Of a stretch of DNA of 64,000 nucleotides, positions 50,578 to 60,036 are shown piece after piece. The stretch covers positions 3,596,001 to 3,660,000 of the forward strand of contig NZ_CP043046.1 in the NCBI RefSeq assembly GCF_008119665.1. Reading direction: 5' to 3'. A program made the translations under genes and the position numbers. The notes under the pieces are model-generated. The model was not told the DNA's origin. It made no database searches and saw only the letters and a program-made list of their open reading frames with translations. Every line of letters begins with the position of its first letter. The first letter of the stretch is position 1. The stretch comes from Pigmentiphaga aceris. GTDB taxonomy: Bacteria > Pseudomonadota > Gammaproteobacteria > Burkholderiales > Burkholderiaceae_B.

Positions 50578-53055
50578 TCAGAACCGGTACGTCGCCCCGA
50601 GCCGAATATCGCGCTCATAGCCCAGCACGCAGAAACTCGCCCCGCCGCGCATCACGTTGCACTGCGTTTTGTACTGCTTGTCGAACAGGTTGCCGACGTT
50701 CAGCGACAAGCGCCACGCGCCCAGCTGATAGGCCGCCATCGCATCGACCAAGGTGTAGCCGTCGTTGCGCGGCACCGGGCCGCTGGGCTGTGCAGCGTCG
50801 CCTGGCGCAGACGCAATGTGCCGCACGCCCACACCCAGCTCAAGCTTGTCGCGGCGGTACTTGCCCCACAGTGATGCAGCATGGCGCGGGTTGGCGGCGC
50901 GCTGCGTGCCCACTTCGTATGCCAGATTGCTGCGCGTAACCTTGGCGTCCAGGTAGGTATAGGCCGCAATCACCGAGAACCCGCCTCCCAGCTCGCCGCT
51001 GCCTTCGAGTTCCAGGCCGCGCGACCGCACCTCGCCCGTCTGTGTGTCGAAGCGGGGGTCGAGTTGCGAAGGCGTGCGCACGTTGGTCTTGCGCAAATCG
51101 TAGATCGCAGCACTGACGCTGTAGTCGGCCTGGGGCGGCGCATAACGCACGCCAAGCTCTATCTGTTTGCCTTCTTCGGGTTCGTAAGGCCGGCCATGTT
51201 GGTCGGTGGCCGTGGTCGTGCCCAACGGCGGCTGAAAAGCCGTGGTGTAGCTCAGGTATGGTGCAAGCCCGTTGGGAGCAAGGTAGATCAGTCCGGCACG
51301 GCCCGTGAATGCGTTGTCGGTGCGGTTCACGCGCGCGGTGCTGATCGGCCCGGTAGGAGTCAGGCGGGTATCGTAGGTGGAGTTGATCCTGGCGCTGTCG
51401 TGACGGCCAGCCAGACTCAGCACCCAGCGCTCGCCGAACTTGATCTGATCCTGCACGTACACACCAAGCTGCTCGTTGCGCGACATGGCGCGATCACTCA
51501 GGAAGCTGTCCTGCCAGTTCGGCCGGATGTACACCGGCTGCACCAGATCCAGCGGCGCGACGCGTCCGTTCAGTGACAGAATGCGCCAGTCCAGCTTGGA
51601 CCGGTAGTAGTCCAGGCCCACGATCATCTGGTGTTGCGCGATGCCGGTCTTGAAGCGGCCTTCAAGCTGCGTATCGGTCACCAAGGTGTGCTCGCCATCG
51701 GGGCGCAGCATCGCCAGCCGCGTCATGCTCCGACCGTCGGCACCCAGACCGCGATTGCGCATCTCCTGACGCAGATTGGTGCCGTCGAGATAACGCAGGT
51801 TGTGGCGCAACTTCATGCCGTTGCCGAACTCGTGCTCGATCAGGTAACCGGCGCTGATCGTCTCCTTCTCATGAAAACCATCCGGGCCGTTGACGTTGAT
51901 CGATCCACGCGACGGGCCGAAAGGCGTGTCGCGGTAGTAAGGAATGATGAAGCCGGTCTCGTCCTTCTGGTATTGCGCAAGCAGCGTCACGCGCGTGTCT
52001 TCACCCACCCAGGTCAAGGCCGGGGCGACGTAGGTGCGGTTGGCGTCCAGGTAGTCCCACTGCGTGCCGGCATCGCGCTTGAGCACAGTCAGGCGTGCCA
52101 TCACATTGCCTGCGTCGTTCACCGCCCCGCCGATATCGGCCGTTACCTGCCGGCGATCAAAACTGCCCACTTCGACCCCAACTTCGCGCAAGCGCTCGGC
52201 GCGCGGGCGCTTGGTGACTGCGTTCAGCAAACCACCCGGTGCGGCCTGGCCATACAGCACCGACGCAGGTCCATGCACCACGTCCAGGCGCTCCAGCCCA
52301 TAAGGCTCGATATTGGTCATGAAGCCGTTCTGCATCAGGCGCATGCCGTCGCGGTACAAACCGGTGCCGGTCAGTGAAATACCCCGCACGATCACATCGT
52401 CGTCGGTCACGCCGTAGTCATAAGGCCGCACGCCAGCGCTGTAGCGCACCGCCTCGGCCACACTCGAAATCGCCTGGTCGCGGATTTGCTCCTGGCCGAT
52501 GGTGCTGACCCGCTGCGGCGTCTCATTGACCGGCACGTCCATCTTGCTGGCGCTGGCACCACGGGTGGCGCGATAACCCACAGGCGAGGTCCATGCCGAG
52601 TCGGCCTGTGCCGATACGATGACCGGCGACAAGGTACGTGCGCCTTGCGGTGCCACGCTTGCACGCAGGCGATACCCGCCAGCCTCGCGCACCGCTTCCA
52701 GGCCGGAACCGGCGAGCACCGCGGCAAGTCCTTCCTCCACACCGTAAGGTCCGCGCAATCCGGGGCTGCGGCGATCCTGTGCCAGTGCAGGGTCGAAGGA
52801 CAGCGTCACACCAGCTTCGCCAGCAAAGCGCATGGCGGTCGACGCGAGCGGGCCAGCAGGAATGTCGTAGACGATGCGGTCTTGCGCAGCCGTCCGGGGT
52901 GCAGTCTGTGCGGCGCTTGACAGCGGGACGGCTGCAATCGCCGCACCCAGCCACGCCGCACGGCACAGATAGGCAAGCGCGTGGCGACGAATTGCCGGAG
53001 CGCGGGGCGCGAGCACGGCGACGGCAGGCAGCGCAGCACGAACAGGGGGATTCAT
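50578..53055 (-). CDS. TonB-dependent ferric-siderophore receptor with STN domain, locus 2
   Basis: An 825-residue outer-membrane receptor. Signal sequence (RAAWLGAAIAAVPLSSAAQ), STN domain (VYDIPAGPLASTAMRFAGEA), TonB plug (ETPQRVSTIGQEQIRDQAI, HGPASVLYGQAAPGGLLN) and a barrel ending ERDIRLGATYRF with the terminal Phe needed for insertion. Plug motifs resemble FhuA/FoxA-type ferrichrome or hydroxamate receptors. The ATG at 53055 follows an AAGGAAAT ribosome site. The shared 14-base promoter motif lies about 40 bases upstream. It should signal through the adjacent FecR and FecI. Confidence 0.9.
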   Translation of the reverse strand: MNPPVRAALPAVAVLAPRAPAIRRHALAYLCRAAWLGAAIAAVPLSSAAQTAPRTAAQDRIVYDIPAGPLASTAMRFAGEAGVTLSFDPALAQDRRSPGLRGPYGVEEGLAAVLAGSGLEAVREAGGYRLRASVAPQGARTLSPVIVSAQADSAWTSPVGYRATRGASASKMDVPVNETPQRVSTIGQEQIRDQAISSVAEAVRYSAGVRPYDYGVTDDDVIVRGISLTGTGLYRDGMRLMQNGFMTNIEPYGLERLDVVHGPASVLYGQAAPGGLLNAVTKRPRAERLREVGVEVGSFDRRQVTADIGGAVNDAGNVMARLTVLKRDAGTQWDYLDANRTYVAPALTWVGEDTRVTLLAQYQKDETGFIIPYYRDTPFGPSRGSINVNGPDGFHEKETISAGYLIEHEFGNGMKLRHNLRYLDGTNLRQEMRNRGLGADGRSMTRLAMLRPDGEHTLVTDTQLEGRFKTGIAQHQMIVGLDYYRSKLDWRILSLNGRVAPLDLVQPVYIRPNWQDSFLSDRAMSRNEQLGVYVQDQIKFGERWVLSLAGRHDSARINSTYDTRLTPTGPISTARVNRTDNAFTGRAGLIYLAPNGLAPYLSYTTAFQPPLGTTTATDQHGRPYEPEEGKQIELGVRYAPPQADYSVSAAIYDLRKTNVRTPSQLDPRFDTQTGEVRSRGLELEGSGELGGGFSVIAAYTYLDAKVTRSNLAYEVGTQRAANPRHAASLWGKYRRDKLELGVGVRHIASAPGDAAQPSGPVPRNDGYTLVDAMAAYQLGAWRLSLNVGNLFDKQYKTQCNVMRGGASFCVLGYERDIRLGATYRF

Positions 53056-53094
53056 GGTGGGTGATTTCCTTGCGTAGTGTGGAGTCGACCCCCC

Positions 53095-53108
53095 TATGCC
53101 GAACCAGA
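53095..53108 (-). promoter_or_regulatory. TCTGGTTCGGCATA motif upstream of transducing receptor 2
   Basis: Read on the reverse strand, this is identical to 25444-25457 ahead of receptor 1, and CCCTTTTTCGCG precedes it. It lies 40 bases before the receptor start. Probably part of a FecI-type promoter. Confidence 0.55.
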
Positions 53109-53226
53109 CGCGAAAAAGGGACATTGGTACGTGCAATCAAGATTGGGGCTTGCAATCAAGGTGTGCGTCAGCCCGATGGCGCAAGCAATGCTGCCGCCTT
53201 GCGGCGATGCCGAGCATGCGATGCCC

Positions 53227-54162
53227 TCAGACGGGCGTGAACTCGACCCAGTAGCGCGTGCGGTAAGTCACCCTGACCGGCACGGCGGCGGCCACCATCG
53301 CCATGACCTGATCGGTGTCAGCGAGCTGGAAAGCCCCCGAGATACGTAGATCCGCCACCCGCGGGTCGCAGCGCACCACACCACTGCGGTAGCGCGACAG
53401 CTGCGCCACAAAATCTTCTAGGCGCATGTTGTCGGCATACAGCACGCCACGGGTCCAGGCGATCGCGTGCTCACTCAGCACCGTAGGTGCGTCGCAGGCC
53501 AACGCATCGAAGCGAACCGACTGACCTGCCGCCACGATGCGCCCTTCGCCCCGCGCAGGCTGAGCACGCACACGGCCTTCGGCCACCGACACATGCGTCG
53601 AATTCTGTTCGAGCGCTACGGCGAATCGCGTTCCCAGCGCCTGAGCCTCACCGTGAACGGTGATCACGGAAAGCGGTCGCGGGTCTGGTGCGGTGGCCAG
53701 ATACACCGCGCCTGCCCGCAGCCATACACGTCGCGCGCTGTCGTCAAACGACACGTCCACCGCGCTGGCGGTATCGAGCGTCAGCCACGAGCCGTCGGGC
53801 AGACGCAGCTGGCGCTGCTCGCCGCGCGCGGTGCGCAGGTCCGCCGTCCAGGCCTGCCAGGGCACGTGACGCCAAGCCAGCCAACCCGCGGCCGGTATCA
53901 CGGCAAGTCCCGCCAAGGATTTGAGCAGATCGCGCCGGCCACGCGAGGCGCGCGAAAGCGCCGGTACGGCCAGCGCAGCCGGTACTGCTGCCATCTGCGC
54001 CTGCAGGCGCTCGGCCCGCTGCCATGCGCGTTCGTTCACCTCTGCACTGGCACGCCAACGTGCCAGCGCCTCGCGTTCCGCAGCACCGCAAGTATTCCCA
54101 TGCAACTGCACCAGCCATCTTGCCGCTTCACGCACGGCGACGCGCTCGGCATCGGCATTCAT
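53227..54162 (-). CDS. fecR: FecR-type transmembrane anti-sigma regulator, locus 2
   Basis: A 311-residue regulator with a DUF4880-like N-terminal part (ADAERVAVREAARWLVQLHG), a twin-Arg RGRRDLLKSLAG stretch before a membrane helix near 85, a periplasmic FecR domain (GEQRQLRLPDGSWLTLDT, LGTRFAVAL) and a C-terminal receptor-contact part (EDFVAQLSRYRSGVVRC). It overlaps the sigma gene by 4 bases (start 54162). Its role is the same relay as at locus 1. Confidence 0.9.
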   Translation of the reverse strand: MNADAERVAVREAARWLVQLHGNTCGAAEREALARWRASAEVNERAWQRAERLQAQMAAVPAALAVPALSRASRGRRDLLKSLAGLAVIPAAGWLAWRHVPWQAWTADLRTARGEQRQLRLPDGSWLTLDTASAVDVSFDDSARRVWLRAGAVYLATAPDPRPLSVITVHGEAQALGTRFAVALEQNSTHVSVAEGRVRAQPARGEGRIVAAGQSVRFDALACDAPTVLSEHAIAWTRGVLYADNMRLEDFVAQLSRYRSGVVRCDPRVADLRISGAFQLADTDQVMAMVAAAVPVRVTYRTRYWVEFTPV

Positions 54163-54659
54163 GTCATGGCCAGCAGGCAGCATTCAAAGCCTTGCGCCAT
54201 GTAGCGCTTGACGGTGCGCTCGGTGATGTTCAGCTTTGCCGCCACCTGCACATAATCCAGCCCGCCGAACTGCGCCAGCACAAACGCCTCGCGCACTCTT
54301 GGTGCCAGGGCTTCGAACAGGCGGTCAAGCTCGTCCAGTATTTGCAGCACCACCAATTGTTCTTCAGGAGACGGCTCGTCAGACGCGGGCAGGGACGCCA
54401 GCGTCTCAAGATAGGCCTGCTCCAGCGAGCGGCGGCGCCAGTGGTCGACCACCAGACCGCGCGCAACCGTGGTCAGGTAGGCCCGTGGTTCTCGCAAGCC
54501 GGCCACGGCCTGAGGCCGCAGCAGCACCCGCACGAAGGTGTCCTGCGCCAGATCGCGCGCCGTCTCGGCACAACCCAGCCGGCGGCCCAGCCATGTACGC
54601 AGCCAGCCCTGATGGGCTTGGTATAGCTGATGGACGGGGGGATGGAAGACAGCGGTCAT
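54159..54659 (-). CDS. fecI: FecI-type ECF sigma factor, locus 2
   Basis: A 166-residue ECF sigma factor. Region 2 contains ARDLAQDTFVRVLLRP and region 4 YVQVAAKLNITERTVKRYMAQGFECC. It overlaps fecR by 4 bases and is preceded by a Fur-like box. It is similar to the sigma factor at locus 1, and the two receptors share a promoter motif, so cross-activation is possible. The start ATG is 54659; an in-frame 54719 would run towards the Fur box. Confidence 0.92.
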   Translation of the reverse strand: MTAVFHPPVHQLYQAHQGWLRTWLGRRLGCAETARDLAQDTFVRVLLRPQAVAGLREPRAYLTTVARGLVVDHWRRRSLEQAYLETLASLPASDEPSPEEQLVVLQILDELDRLFEALAPRVREAFVLAQFGGLDYVQVAAKLNITERTVKRYMAQGFECCLLAMT

Positions 54660-54722
54660 GATGAAAGCGTTCGAGCCGCAAACAGACGAAGGCGCGCGGT
54701 GCGCCACTTGACGCATCACTCA

Positions 54723-54741
54723 AAAGAGAATCATTCTCACT
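54723..54741 (-). promoter_or_regulatory. Fur-like box ahead of the second FecI-type sigma gene
   Basis: GAGAAT-C-ATTCTC (54726-54738) is a perfect 6-1-6 inverted repeat inside a Fur-like 19-base site, about 60 bases upstream of the sigma gene start. Confidence 0.8.
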
Positions 54742-54827
54742 AAAATTTCGCATGATGACAAGCGTTGATGAGCGCATGACACGCCCACGTTGCAGGCCCG
54801 TCACGCCCTGTCGTCACTCGCGGGCAA

Positions 54828-57740
54828 TTACGCCACAGACAGCATCTGCTCCAGACCGGCAATGTCCACGCGGTCCAGCTGTTCGGGCCGCAAGTGGTCG
54901 GCAGCAAAGGTCTGCCAGATACCGCTGCGCAGGAAGTACCGGAACAGCTCCGGGTCCAGGTGCCCTTCCCGGCACATGTTGGCCATGATCTTCAAGGCGT
55001 CCGACAGACGCTTGGCAGGCCGGTAGGGCCGATCCGCCGCCGTCAGGGCTTCGAAGATATCCGCCAGCGCCATGATCCGATCAAAAGTGTTCAGGCGACT
55101 TGCATCCAGCCTGCGCGGATAACCGTTGCCGTCCATTTTCTCGTGATGCGTCGCGGCGAGTTCCGGCACACGCGACAGCGCGCGCGGCCACGGTAGCCGA
55201 CACAGCATGATGTAGGTCTGCACGATGTGATCGTTGATGCGGAAACGGTCTTCGTCGGTCAGCGTGCCGCGTCTGATGCTCAGGTTGTGCAGCTCACCCA
55301 TGTTCTGCTTGTACGACGGCAGCACCATGTCGAATCCGTACAGGTTGGCCGGATCGCCCTTCTCGACCGGCGGCCGGTCCTGCCCCCAGGACACGATGTG
55401 CTCAGCCCGGTCGGCCAGCAAGGCTTCCCGTGCAGGCAGGTCAGGCGCGTGTGGCCTGGCCTCGTCCAACTGGCGCAGCTCGCCTACTGCCAGGCCAAGC
55501 CGGTCATCGAAATGCCGCAGCCAGGACTGACCTGCAATCTGGTGCAGGCGTGCAATGCGCTCGTCGGCCAGCACCTCCCCACCCAGATTGCACTGCGCAA
55601 CGAACGCAAAATCGTCCTTTAGCGCAGCATGCCGCGCCCGCATTACCGCCTCGGACCCGGTCTTTTCCGCCCCCACGGCCATGCGCTGCAAATGCGCGAT
55701 TTCGGCATCGCGCCACAAGACCTCGAAGCGCATCCGTATTTCGTGGATGCGGTTGTAGATCACTTCCAGCTTGCTTGCCTTGTCGACGATGTGTTCGGCG
55801 CTGGTTACCTTGCCACAGTCGTGCAGCCACGCCCCCAGGTAGAACTCGTAGCGCTGCGCGTCGTCCATCCGGAAGGCGCGGTACGGACCTTCTGTATCCA
55901 GGTTCATCCGATCGGCCAGCAGCAAGGCCAGCTCGGGTACGCGCTTACAGTGCCCGCCGGTATACGGGCTTTTGGCGTCGATGGCGTCTGCCATCAGCTG
56001 CACAACCGCATTGAGCAACTGCTTCTGTGAATCGATCAACTGACGTGTCTCGATAGACACCGCCAACATGCCGGACAGCTTTGCCATGAACGCAGAGAAG
56101 CCCTCGTCCAGATGCGCGGCGGTTCCCCGGTGAGCAAGCACCAGCAGGCCTTGCAGCTGACCATTACGGTCGCGCAATTCAAGATCGACTTGTTTGAGCC
56201 CCTCAACCAGCGGCCGATCTTTCGTCCGCTTGGCGCGGCCCATTTCGTATTCAAAACTTTCTGGCAGCTGCGCACATGCTTCGCCCACCACGGCATTACG
56301 ATGCATGACGTCGTCCAGATGCAGGTACACCGCACCGGCCGCACAGTGGGTGGCGTTGACCACTTCTCGCAACACCGCTTCCAACATGCGCTGCATGTCT
56401 TTCTCAGTGGCCAGCTTCTGACTGATCTGCAGAAAGTGCTCGATGGTTTCGGCCATGCCGTCCATATCCTTGGACAGCTCGGCCACTTCGCGCGCCCGAT
56501 CACGGGTGTTCGAATCTTTGCCGGTCTCGAAGTCAAAGCGGCGAATTTCGCGGGTTCGCCGAATCAGCCGATCCAGGCTGCTGCCAATCGTGTTGCCTAC
56601 CCACCAGCCAATGGGCAGGAAGGCCAGCACAACTGCCGCAATGAACAGCAGCGTGCGATTGCCCATACGCCGCACGCCCTCGGTCAATTCGTCATAGGGG
56701 GCAACGGCCAACAGTCGCAGGTCTTGGGCCATGCCCATGTTCACAGGCACAGTCATGCCAAGCCAGCTCTGTCCGCCTGCCTCGATATCGTGAACCTGAT
56801 CATCGCCTGCCGGCAGCTGCAATACGCGTTGCAGACTGGGAATGCCCATCATGTCGACGGTCTTGAAGATGAACGATTCCCCGACCGGCGTCAGGAAACG
56901 CGATACGTCGGGATACGCCAGTACTTTGTTCTGACGGTCGATCAGCGCCAGTTCCGTGTTTGGTGTCAGCTTCAAATCACGCAGGTAACTGGCCAGATCA
57001 TCAAGCACTACGTCGATGCCGATGACCGCATCACCCGCCCGGCTGGTTCGGCTCAAAGACAGCCCGATCTGTCGGGTGGTGAAAAAAACGTACGGACTGG
57101 ACATCACGGCCGTGGCCGGTGCCTGCTGCGCGCTTTGGTACCACGGGCGTTCGCGTGGGTCGAACTCGTAGCCAACCTGCTCTCTGCGCGCCAGCAGCGT
57201 CATGTCCTTGTCGTAGAACAGAAACTCGCCAATTACCTCACCGTCCGCGCTACGCTCGATCGATTGCAGCAGGTAGACCGCATCTGTCGGCGGCTTCACC
57301 AGCTGCCGTGTCTCCGGGTGGTCAAGCCGTCGCGCCAGGAAAAATTCGCCCTTGCTGTTACCCACGTAGACCGAAGACACCAGCGGATTGGACCGAAGCT
57401 CTTCGGTGAGCACAAAACTTCGCGCGAGTCTGTCGTCCAGCGTGTCGGCGGTGGTGATCGGGTCGAACGACACTTGGCGCAATACCGCTTGAGCCGGCTC
57501 CAGCATGCGGCCGATCTGTATCGACATCGCCTTGCCTACGCCCTGGATCTTGTCGGCGGTGACGGAAAGCACGGCCTGATCGACCCCGGCCTTGCCGACG
57601 AAGAACACGATCAGGGCACCTGCCAGCAAGGACACCACGCCCATGATCGAGCTCATGCTCTTGAGCGAGAGCGTGAAATGCGGCAAACCGCGCTGGGATG
57701 CCGGGTCGTTCTTTCCTACTTCACCCGCTGATGAAGACAA
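54828..57740 (-). CDS. Membrane HD-GYP-type phosphodiesterase with dCache, HAMP and GAF
   Basis: About 970 residues from a TTG start. A helix near 30, a periplasmic dCache-like sensor to about 350, a second helix near 365 (LLFIAAVVLAFLPIGWWVG), a HAMP segment, a GAF-like domain (MQRMLEAVLREVVNATHCAA) and a C-terminal HD-GYP domain. HD-GYP motifs are GGHCKR, LHDCGKVTSAEHIVDK and THHEKMDGNGYPRRLD. About 190 residues are inserted between the HD and GYP motifs. It should hydrolyse c-di-GMP. I chose TTG at 57740 because AGGAG (57754-57750) lies 9 bases before it; the longer frame from 57854 overlaps the icd terminator. Confidence 0.85.
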   Translation of the reverse strand: MSSSAGEVGKNDPASQRGLPHFTLSLKSMSSIMGVVSLLAGALIVFFVGKAGVDQAVLSVTADKIQGVGKAMSIQIGRMLEPAQAVLRQVSFDPITTADTLDDRLARSFVLTEELRSNPLVSSVYVGNSKGEFFLARRLDHPETRQLVKPPTDAVYLLQSIERSADGEVIGEFLFYDKDMTLLARREQVGYEFDPRERPWYQSAQQAPATAVMSSPYVFFTTRQIGLSLSRTSRAGDAVIGIDVVLDDLASYLRDLKLTPNTELALIDRQNKVLAYPDVSRFLTPVGESFIFKTVDMMGIPSLQRVLQLPAGDDQVHDIEAGGQSWLGMTVPVNMGMAQDLRLLAVAPYDELTEGVRRMGNRTLLFIAAVVLAFLPIGWWVGNTIGSSLDRLIRRTREIRRFDFETGKDSNTRDRAREVAELSKDMDGMAETIEHFLQISQKLATEKDMQRMLEAVLREVVNATHCAAGAVYLHLDDVMHRNAVVGEACAQLPESFEYEMGRAKRTKDRPLVEGLKQVDLELRDRNGQLQGLLVLAHRGTAAHLDEGFSAFMAKLSGMLAVSIETRQLIDSQKQLLNAVVQLMADAIDAKSPYTGGHCKRVPELALLLADRMNLDTEGPYRAFRMDDAQRYEFYLGAWLHDCGKVTSAEHIVDKASKLEVIYNRIHEIRMRFEVLWRDAEIAHLQRMAVGAEKTGSEAVMRARHAALKDDFAFVAQCNLGGEVLADERIARLHQIAGQSWLRHFDDRLGLAVGELRQLDEARPHAPDLPAREALLADRAEHIVSWGQDRPPVEKGDPANLYGFDMVLPSYKQNMGELHNLSIRRGTLTDEDRFRINDHIVQTYIMLCRLPWPRALSRVPELAATHHEKMDGNGYPRRLDASRLNTFDRIMALADIFEALTAADRPYRPAKRLSDALKIMANMCREGHLDPELFRYFLRSGIWQTFAADHLRPEQLDRVDIAGLEQMLSVA

Positions 57741-57832
57741 AATCGACAACTCCTGCAAGCTCAAGCATTCAGTGTGCGCAAACGTTAGCTTCCCTATGCG
57801 CCACTTGCAAGGAACAAAGCTGCAGCGCACAA

Positions 57833-57870
57833 AAGAAAACCCCCGAATTTCCAAAGAAACTCAGGGGTTC
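57833..57870 (-). terminator. Terminator downstream of icd
   Basis: On the reverse strand GAACCCCTGA pairs with TTCGGGGGTT around TTTCTTTGGAAA and is followed by TTCTTTT. It lies about 50 bases past the icd stop and just upstream of the HD-GYP gene. Confidence 0.75.
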
Positions 57871-57920
57871 GGGCGACGCCTGAAGACATCGCGCAAAGCT
57901 CTTGCCTTAACGGCGGTCGA

Positions 57921-59177
57921 TCACATGTTTTCGATCATCACTTCACCGAAGCCCGAGCAAGACACTTGCGTCGCGCCTTCGAGCAGGCGAGCGAAGTCAT
58001 ACGTGACCTTCTTCGACAGGATCGACTTCTGCATGCTTTCGATGATGAGGTCGGCAGCTTCGGTCCAGCCAATGTGACGCAGCATCATCTCGGCCGACAG
58101 GATCTCAGAACCGGGATTCACGTAGTCCTTGCCAGCGTACTTCGGTGCGGTGCCGTGGGTGGCTTCGAAGATGGCGACAGTGTCGCTCAGGTTTGCACCC
58201 GGGGCGATGCCAGTGCCACCGACCTGTGCGGCCAGCGCAGCGGAGATGTAGTCGCCGTTCAGGTTGAGCGTGGCGACCACGTCGTATTCAGCGGGGCGCA
58301 GCAAGACTTGCTGCAAGAAGGCATCGGTGATCGAATCCTTGATGACGATCTGGCGACCGGTCTTCGGATTCTTGAGCTTCAACCACGGGCCACCGTCGAT
58401 CAGCTCGGCACCGAATTCCTTCTGGGCCAGGGCGTAGCCCCAGTCACGGAAGCTACCTTCGGTGAACTTCATAATGTTGCCCTTGTGCACCAGCGTGACC
58501 GAGCGGCGGTCGTGGTCGATGGCGTACTGGATGGCCTTGCGCACCAGGCGCTCGGTGCCTTCGCGGGACACCGGCTTCACGCCAATGCCCGAGGTGTTCG
58601 GGAAGCGGATCTTGGTGGTGCCGAATTCGTTCTGCAGGAATTCGATCAGGCGCTTGGCCTTGTCGGATTCGGCAGCGAATTCGATACTGGCGTAGATGTC
58701 TTCCGAGTTCTCGCGGAAGATGGTCATGTCGGTCTTTTCGGGTTCCTTCAGCGGCGACGGCACGCCCTTGAAGTAACGCACCGGGCGCAGGCAGACGTAC
58801 AGGTCAAGTTCCTGACGCAGTACCACGTTCAGCGAACGGATGCCGCCACCGACCGGGGTCGTCAGCGGACCTTTGATGGACACGACGTAATCACGCACGA
58901 CTTCCAGGGTTTCTTCAGGCAGCCACACGTCCGGGCCGTAGATCTTGATCGACTTTTGGCCAGCGAAGATTTCCATCCAGTGGATCTTGCGCTTGCCACC
59001 GTAGGCCTTGGCCACGGCTGCGTCCACCACCTTCAGCGCAACCGGGGTAATGTCAGCGCCAGTACCATCGCCTTCGATGAAGGGGATGATGGGTTGGTCG
59101 GGGACGTTCAAGCTGTTGTCCGCGTTGACCGTGATCTTCTGGCCCTCTGCGGGCACCTTGATGTGCTGATAAGCCAT
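57921..59177 (-). CDS. icd: NADP-dependent isocitrate dehydrogenase
   Basis: A 418-residue TCA-cycle enzyme converting isocitrate to 2-oxoglutarate with [23 protein letters not shown] carries Ser115, equivalent to the phosphorylated Ser113 of E. coli, and [12 protein letters not shown] holds the Lys/Tyr pair that selects NADP. The N-terminus [15 protein letters not shown] is typical of proteobacterial Icd and sets the start at 59177 rather than the longer frame at 59303. Confidence 0.96.
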   Translation of the reverse strand: MAYQHIKVPAEGQKITVNADNSLNVPDQPIIPFIEGDGTGADITPVALKVVDAAVAKAYGGKRKIHWMEIFAGQKSIKIYGPDVWLPEETLEVVRDYVVSIKGPLTTPVGGGIRSLNVVLRQELDLYVCLRPVRYFKGVPSPLKEPEKTDMTIFRENSEDIYASIEFAAESDKAKRLIEFLQNEFGTTKIRFPNTSGIGVKPVSREGTERLVRKAIQYAIDHDRRSVTLVHKGNIMKFTEGSFRDWGYALAQKEFGAELIDGGPWLKLKNPKTGRQIVIKDSITDAFLQQVLLRPAEYDVVATLNLNGDYISAALAAQVGGTGIAPGANLSDTVAIFEATHGTAPKYAGKDYVNPGSEILSAEMMLRHIGWTEAADLIIESMQKSILSKKVTYDFARLLEGATQVSCSGFGEVMIENM

Positions 59178-59476
59178 TGCGCGTATCGTTCCTCTGGTGG
59201 CGATCCGATGATTATCCCGTAATGCGAGCGCCCTTGTCTTGCGATGCCAAGCCAGCAACCGAGGCTTCAACGCGGGCGTCAATCCAGACGCGGCACGGGT
59301 CACGTCCGGGCTCTACCTGGGTTTGACCTGCAAAACACCGTATTTCAGCGTGGAAATTCCGCCCTTGAATGTCTGCTCTTGAATATCCAGCCTTGAATTA
59401 CGGTGCCATGCTCCCATCTAGCAGGGAGCGTTTCTTGCACAGTCTTATAGCTTATACCCGACCCGCATCGACTTCC

Positions 59477-59905
59477 ATGTTCAATCCCTCTCGCGACCAG
59501 GTACGACAGTTTTTCATCGACACGTGGCGCAAGCACCGGGCGACCGAATTGCTTACCCCGCTCGAATCCATGGCGCTTGACTGGATTCTGGAACACCCGG
59601 AATACCACGGCGATCTGGAGCGTGAAGACGCCATGACCGTGGAGTATGCCGTCGAAGGCGGACGTACGAACCCATTCCTGCATCTTTCGATGCACCTGGC
59701 TATTGCAGAACAGTTGTCGATCGACCAGCCGCCGGGCATCCGGGCGGCGTACCAGTTGATGGCTCCGAAACTGGGCGCGCACGAAGCGGCTCACCAGATC
59801 ATGGAATGCCTTGGTCAGGTCGTATGGGAATCGCAGCGGCTGGGCAAGCCGCTGGATACGGAAGGGTATGTGGAATTGATTCGCCAGCGGGCGGGTCGTT
59901 TTTAA
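59477..59905 (+). CDS. DUF1841 family protein
   Basis: A 142-residue soluble protein of the DUF1841 family (MFNPSRDQVRQFFIDTWRKH, HPEYHGDLE, NPFLHLSMHLAIAEQLSID). Conserved His and Asp residues suggest a possible metal site, but no activity is known. It is divergent from icd. The ATG at 59477 matches the family start; an in-frame start at 59369 gives an unlikely leader. Confidence 0.88.
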   Translation: MFNPSRDQVRQFFIDTWRKHRATELLTPLESMALDWILEHPEYHGDLEREDAMTVEYAVEGGRTNPFLHLSMHLAIAEQLSIDQPPGIRAAYQLMAPKLGAHEAAHQIMECLGQVVWESQRLGKPLDTEGYVELIRQRAGRF

Positions 59906-59955
59906 ATCCCGGCGGAAAATCTGCGGCACGGTTGAGACGCCGTGCCGCATGTCAA

Positions 59956-59985
59956 TCAGTCATTTTTCAGTCAGTCTTTTTTCAG
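59956..59985. repeat. Two 15-bp tandem units after the DUF1841 gene
   Basis: TCAGTCATTTTTCAG and TCAGTCTTTTTTCAG are adjacent and differ at one base. T-rich units after the stop might contribute to termination. Confidence 0.7.
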
Positions 59986-60036
59986 ACCCTATCGATCAGG
60001 CGATGTGATTTGGCAATGTGACCTGTCTATGTTCGA

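Noticed and set aside
56112..57731. A 539-codon plus-strand open frame
   Set aside because: It is antisense to the HD-GYP gene and has no domain signature.
57740..57854. ATG start at 57854 for the HD-GYP gene
   Set aside because: It lies inside the icd terminator hairpin and lacks a ribosome site, whereas TTG at 57740 has AGGAG upstream.
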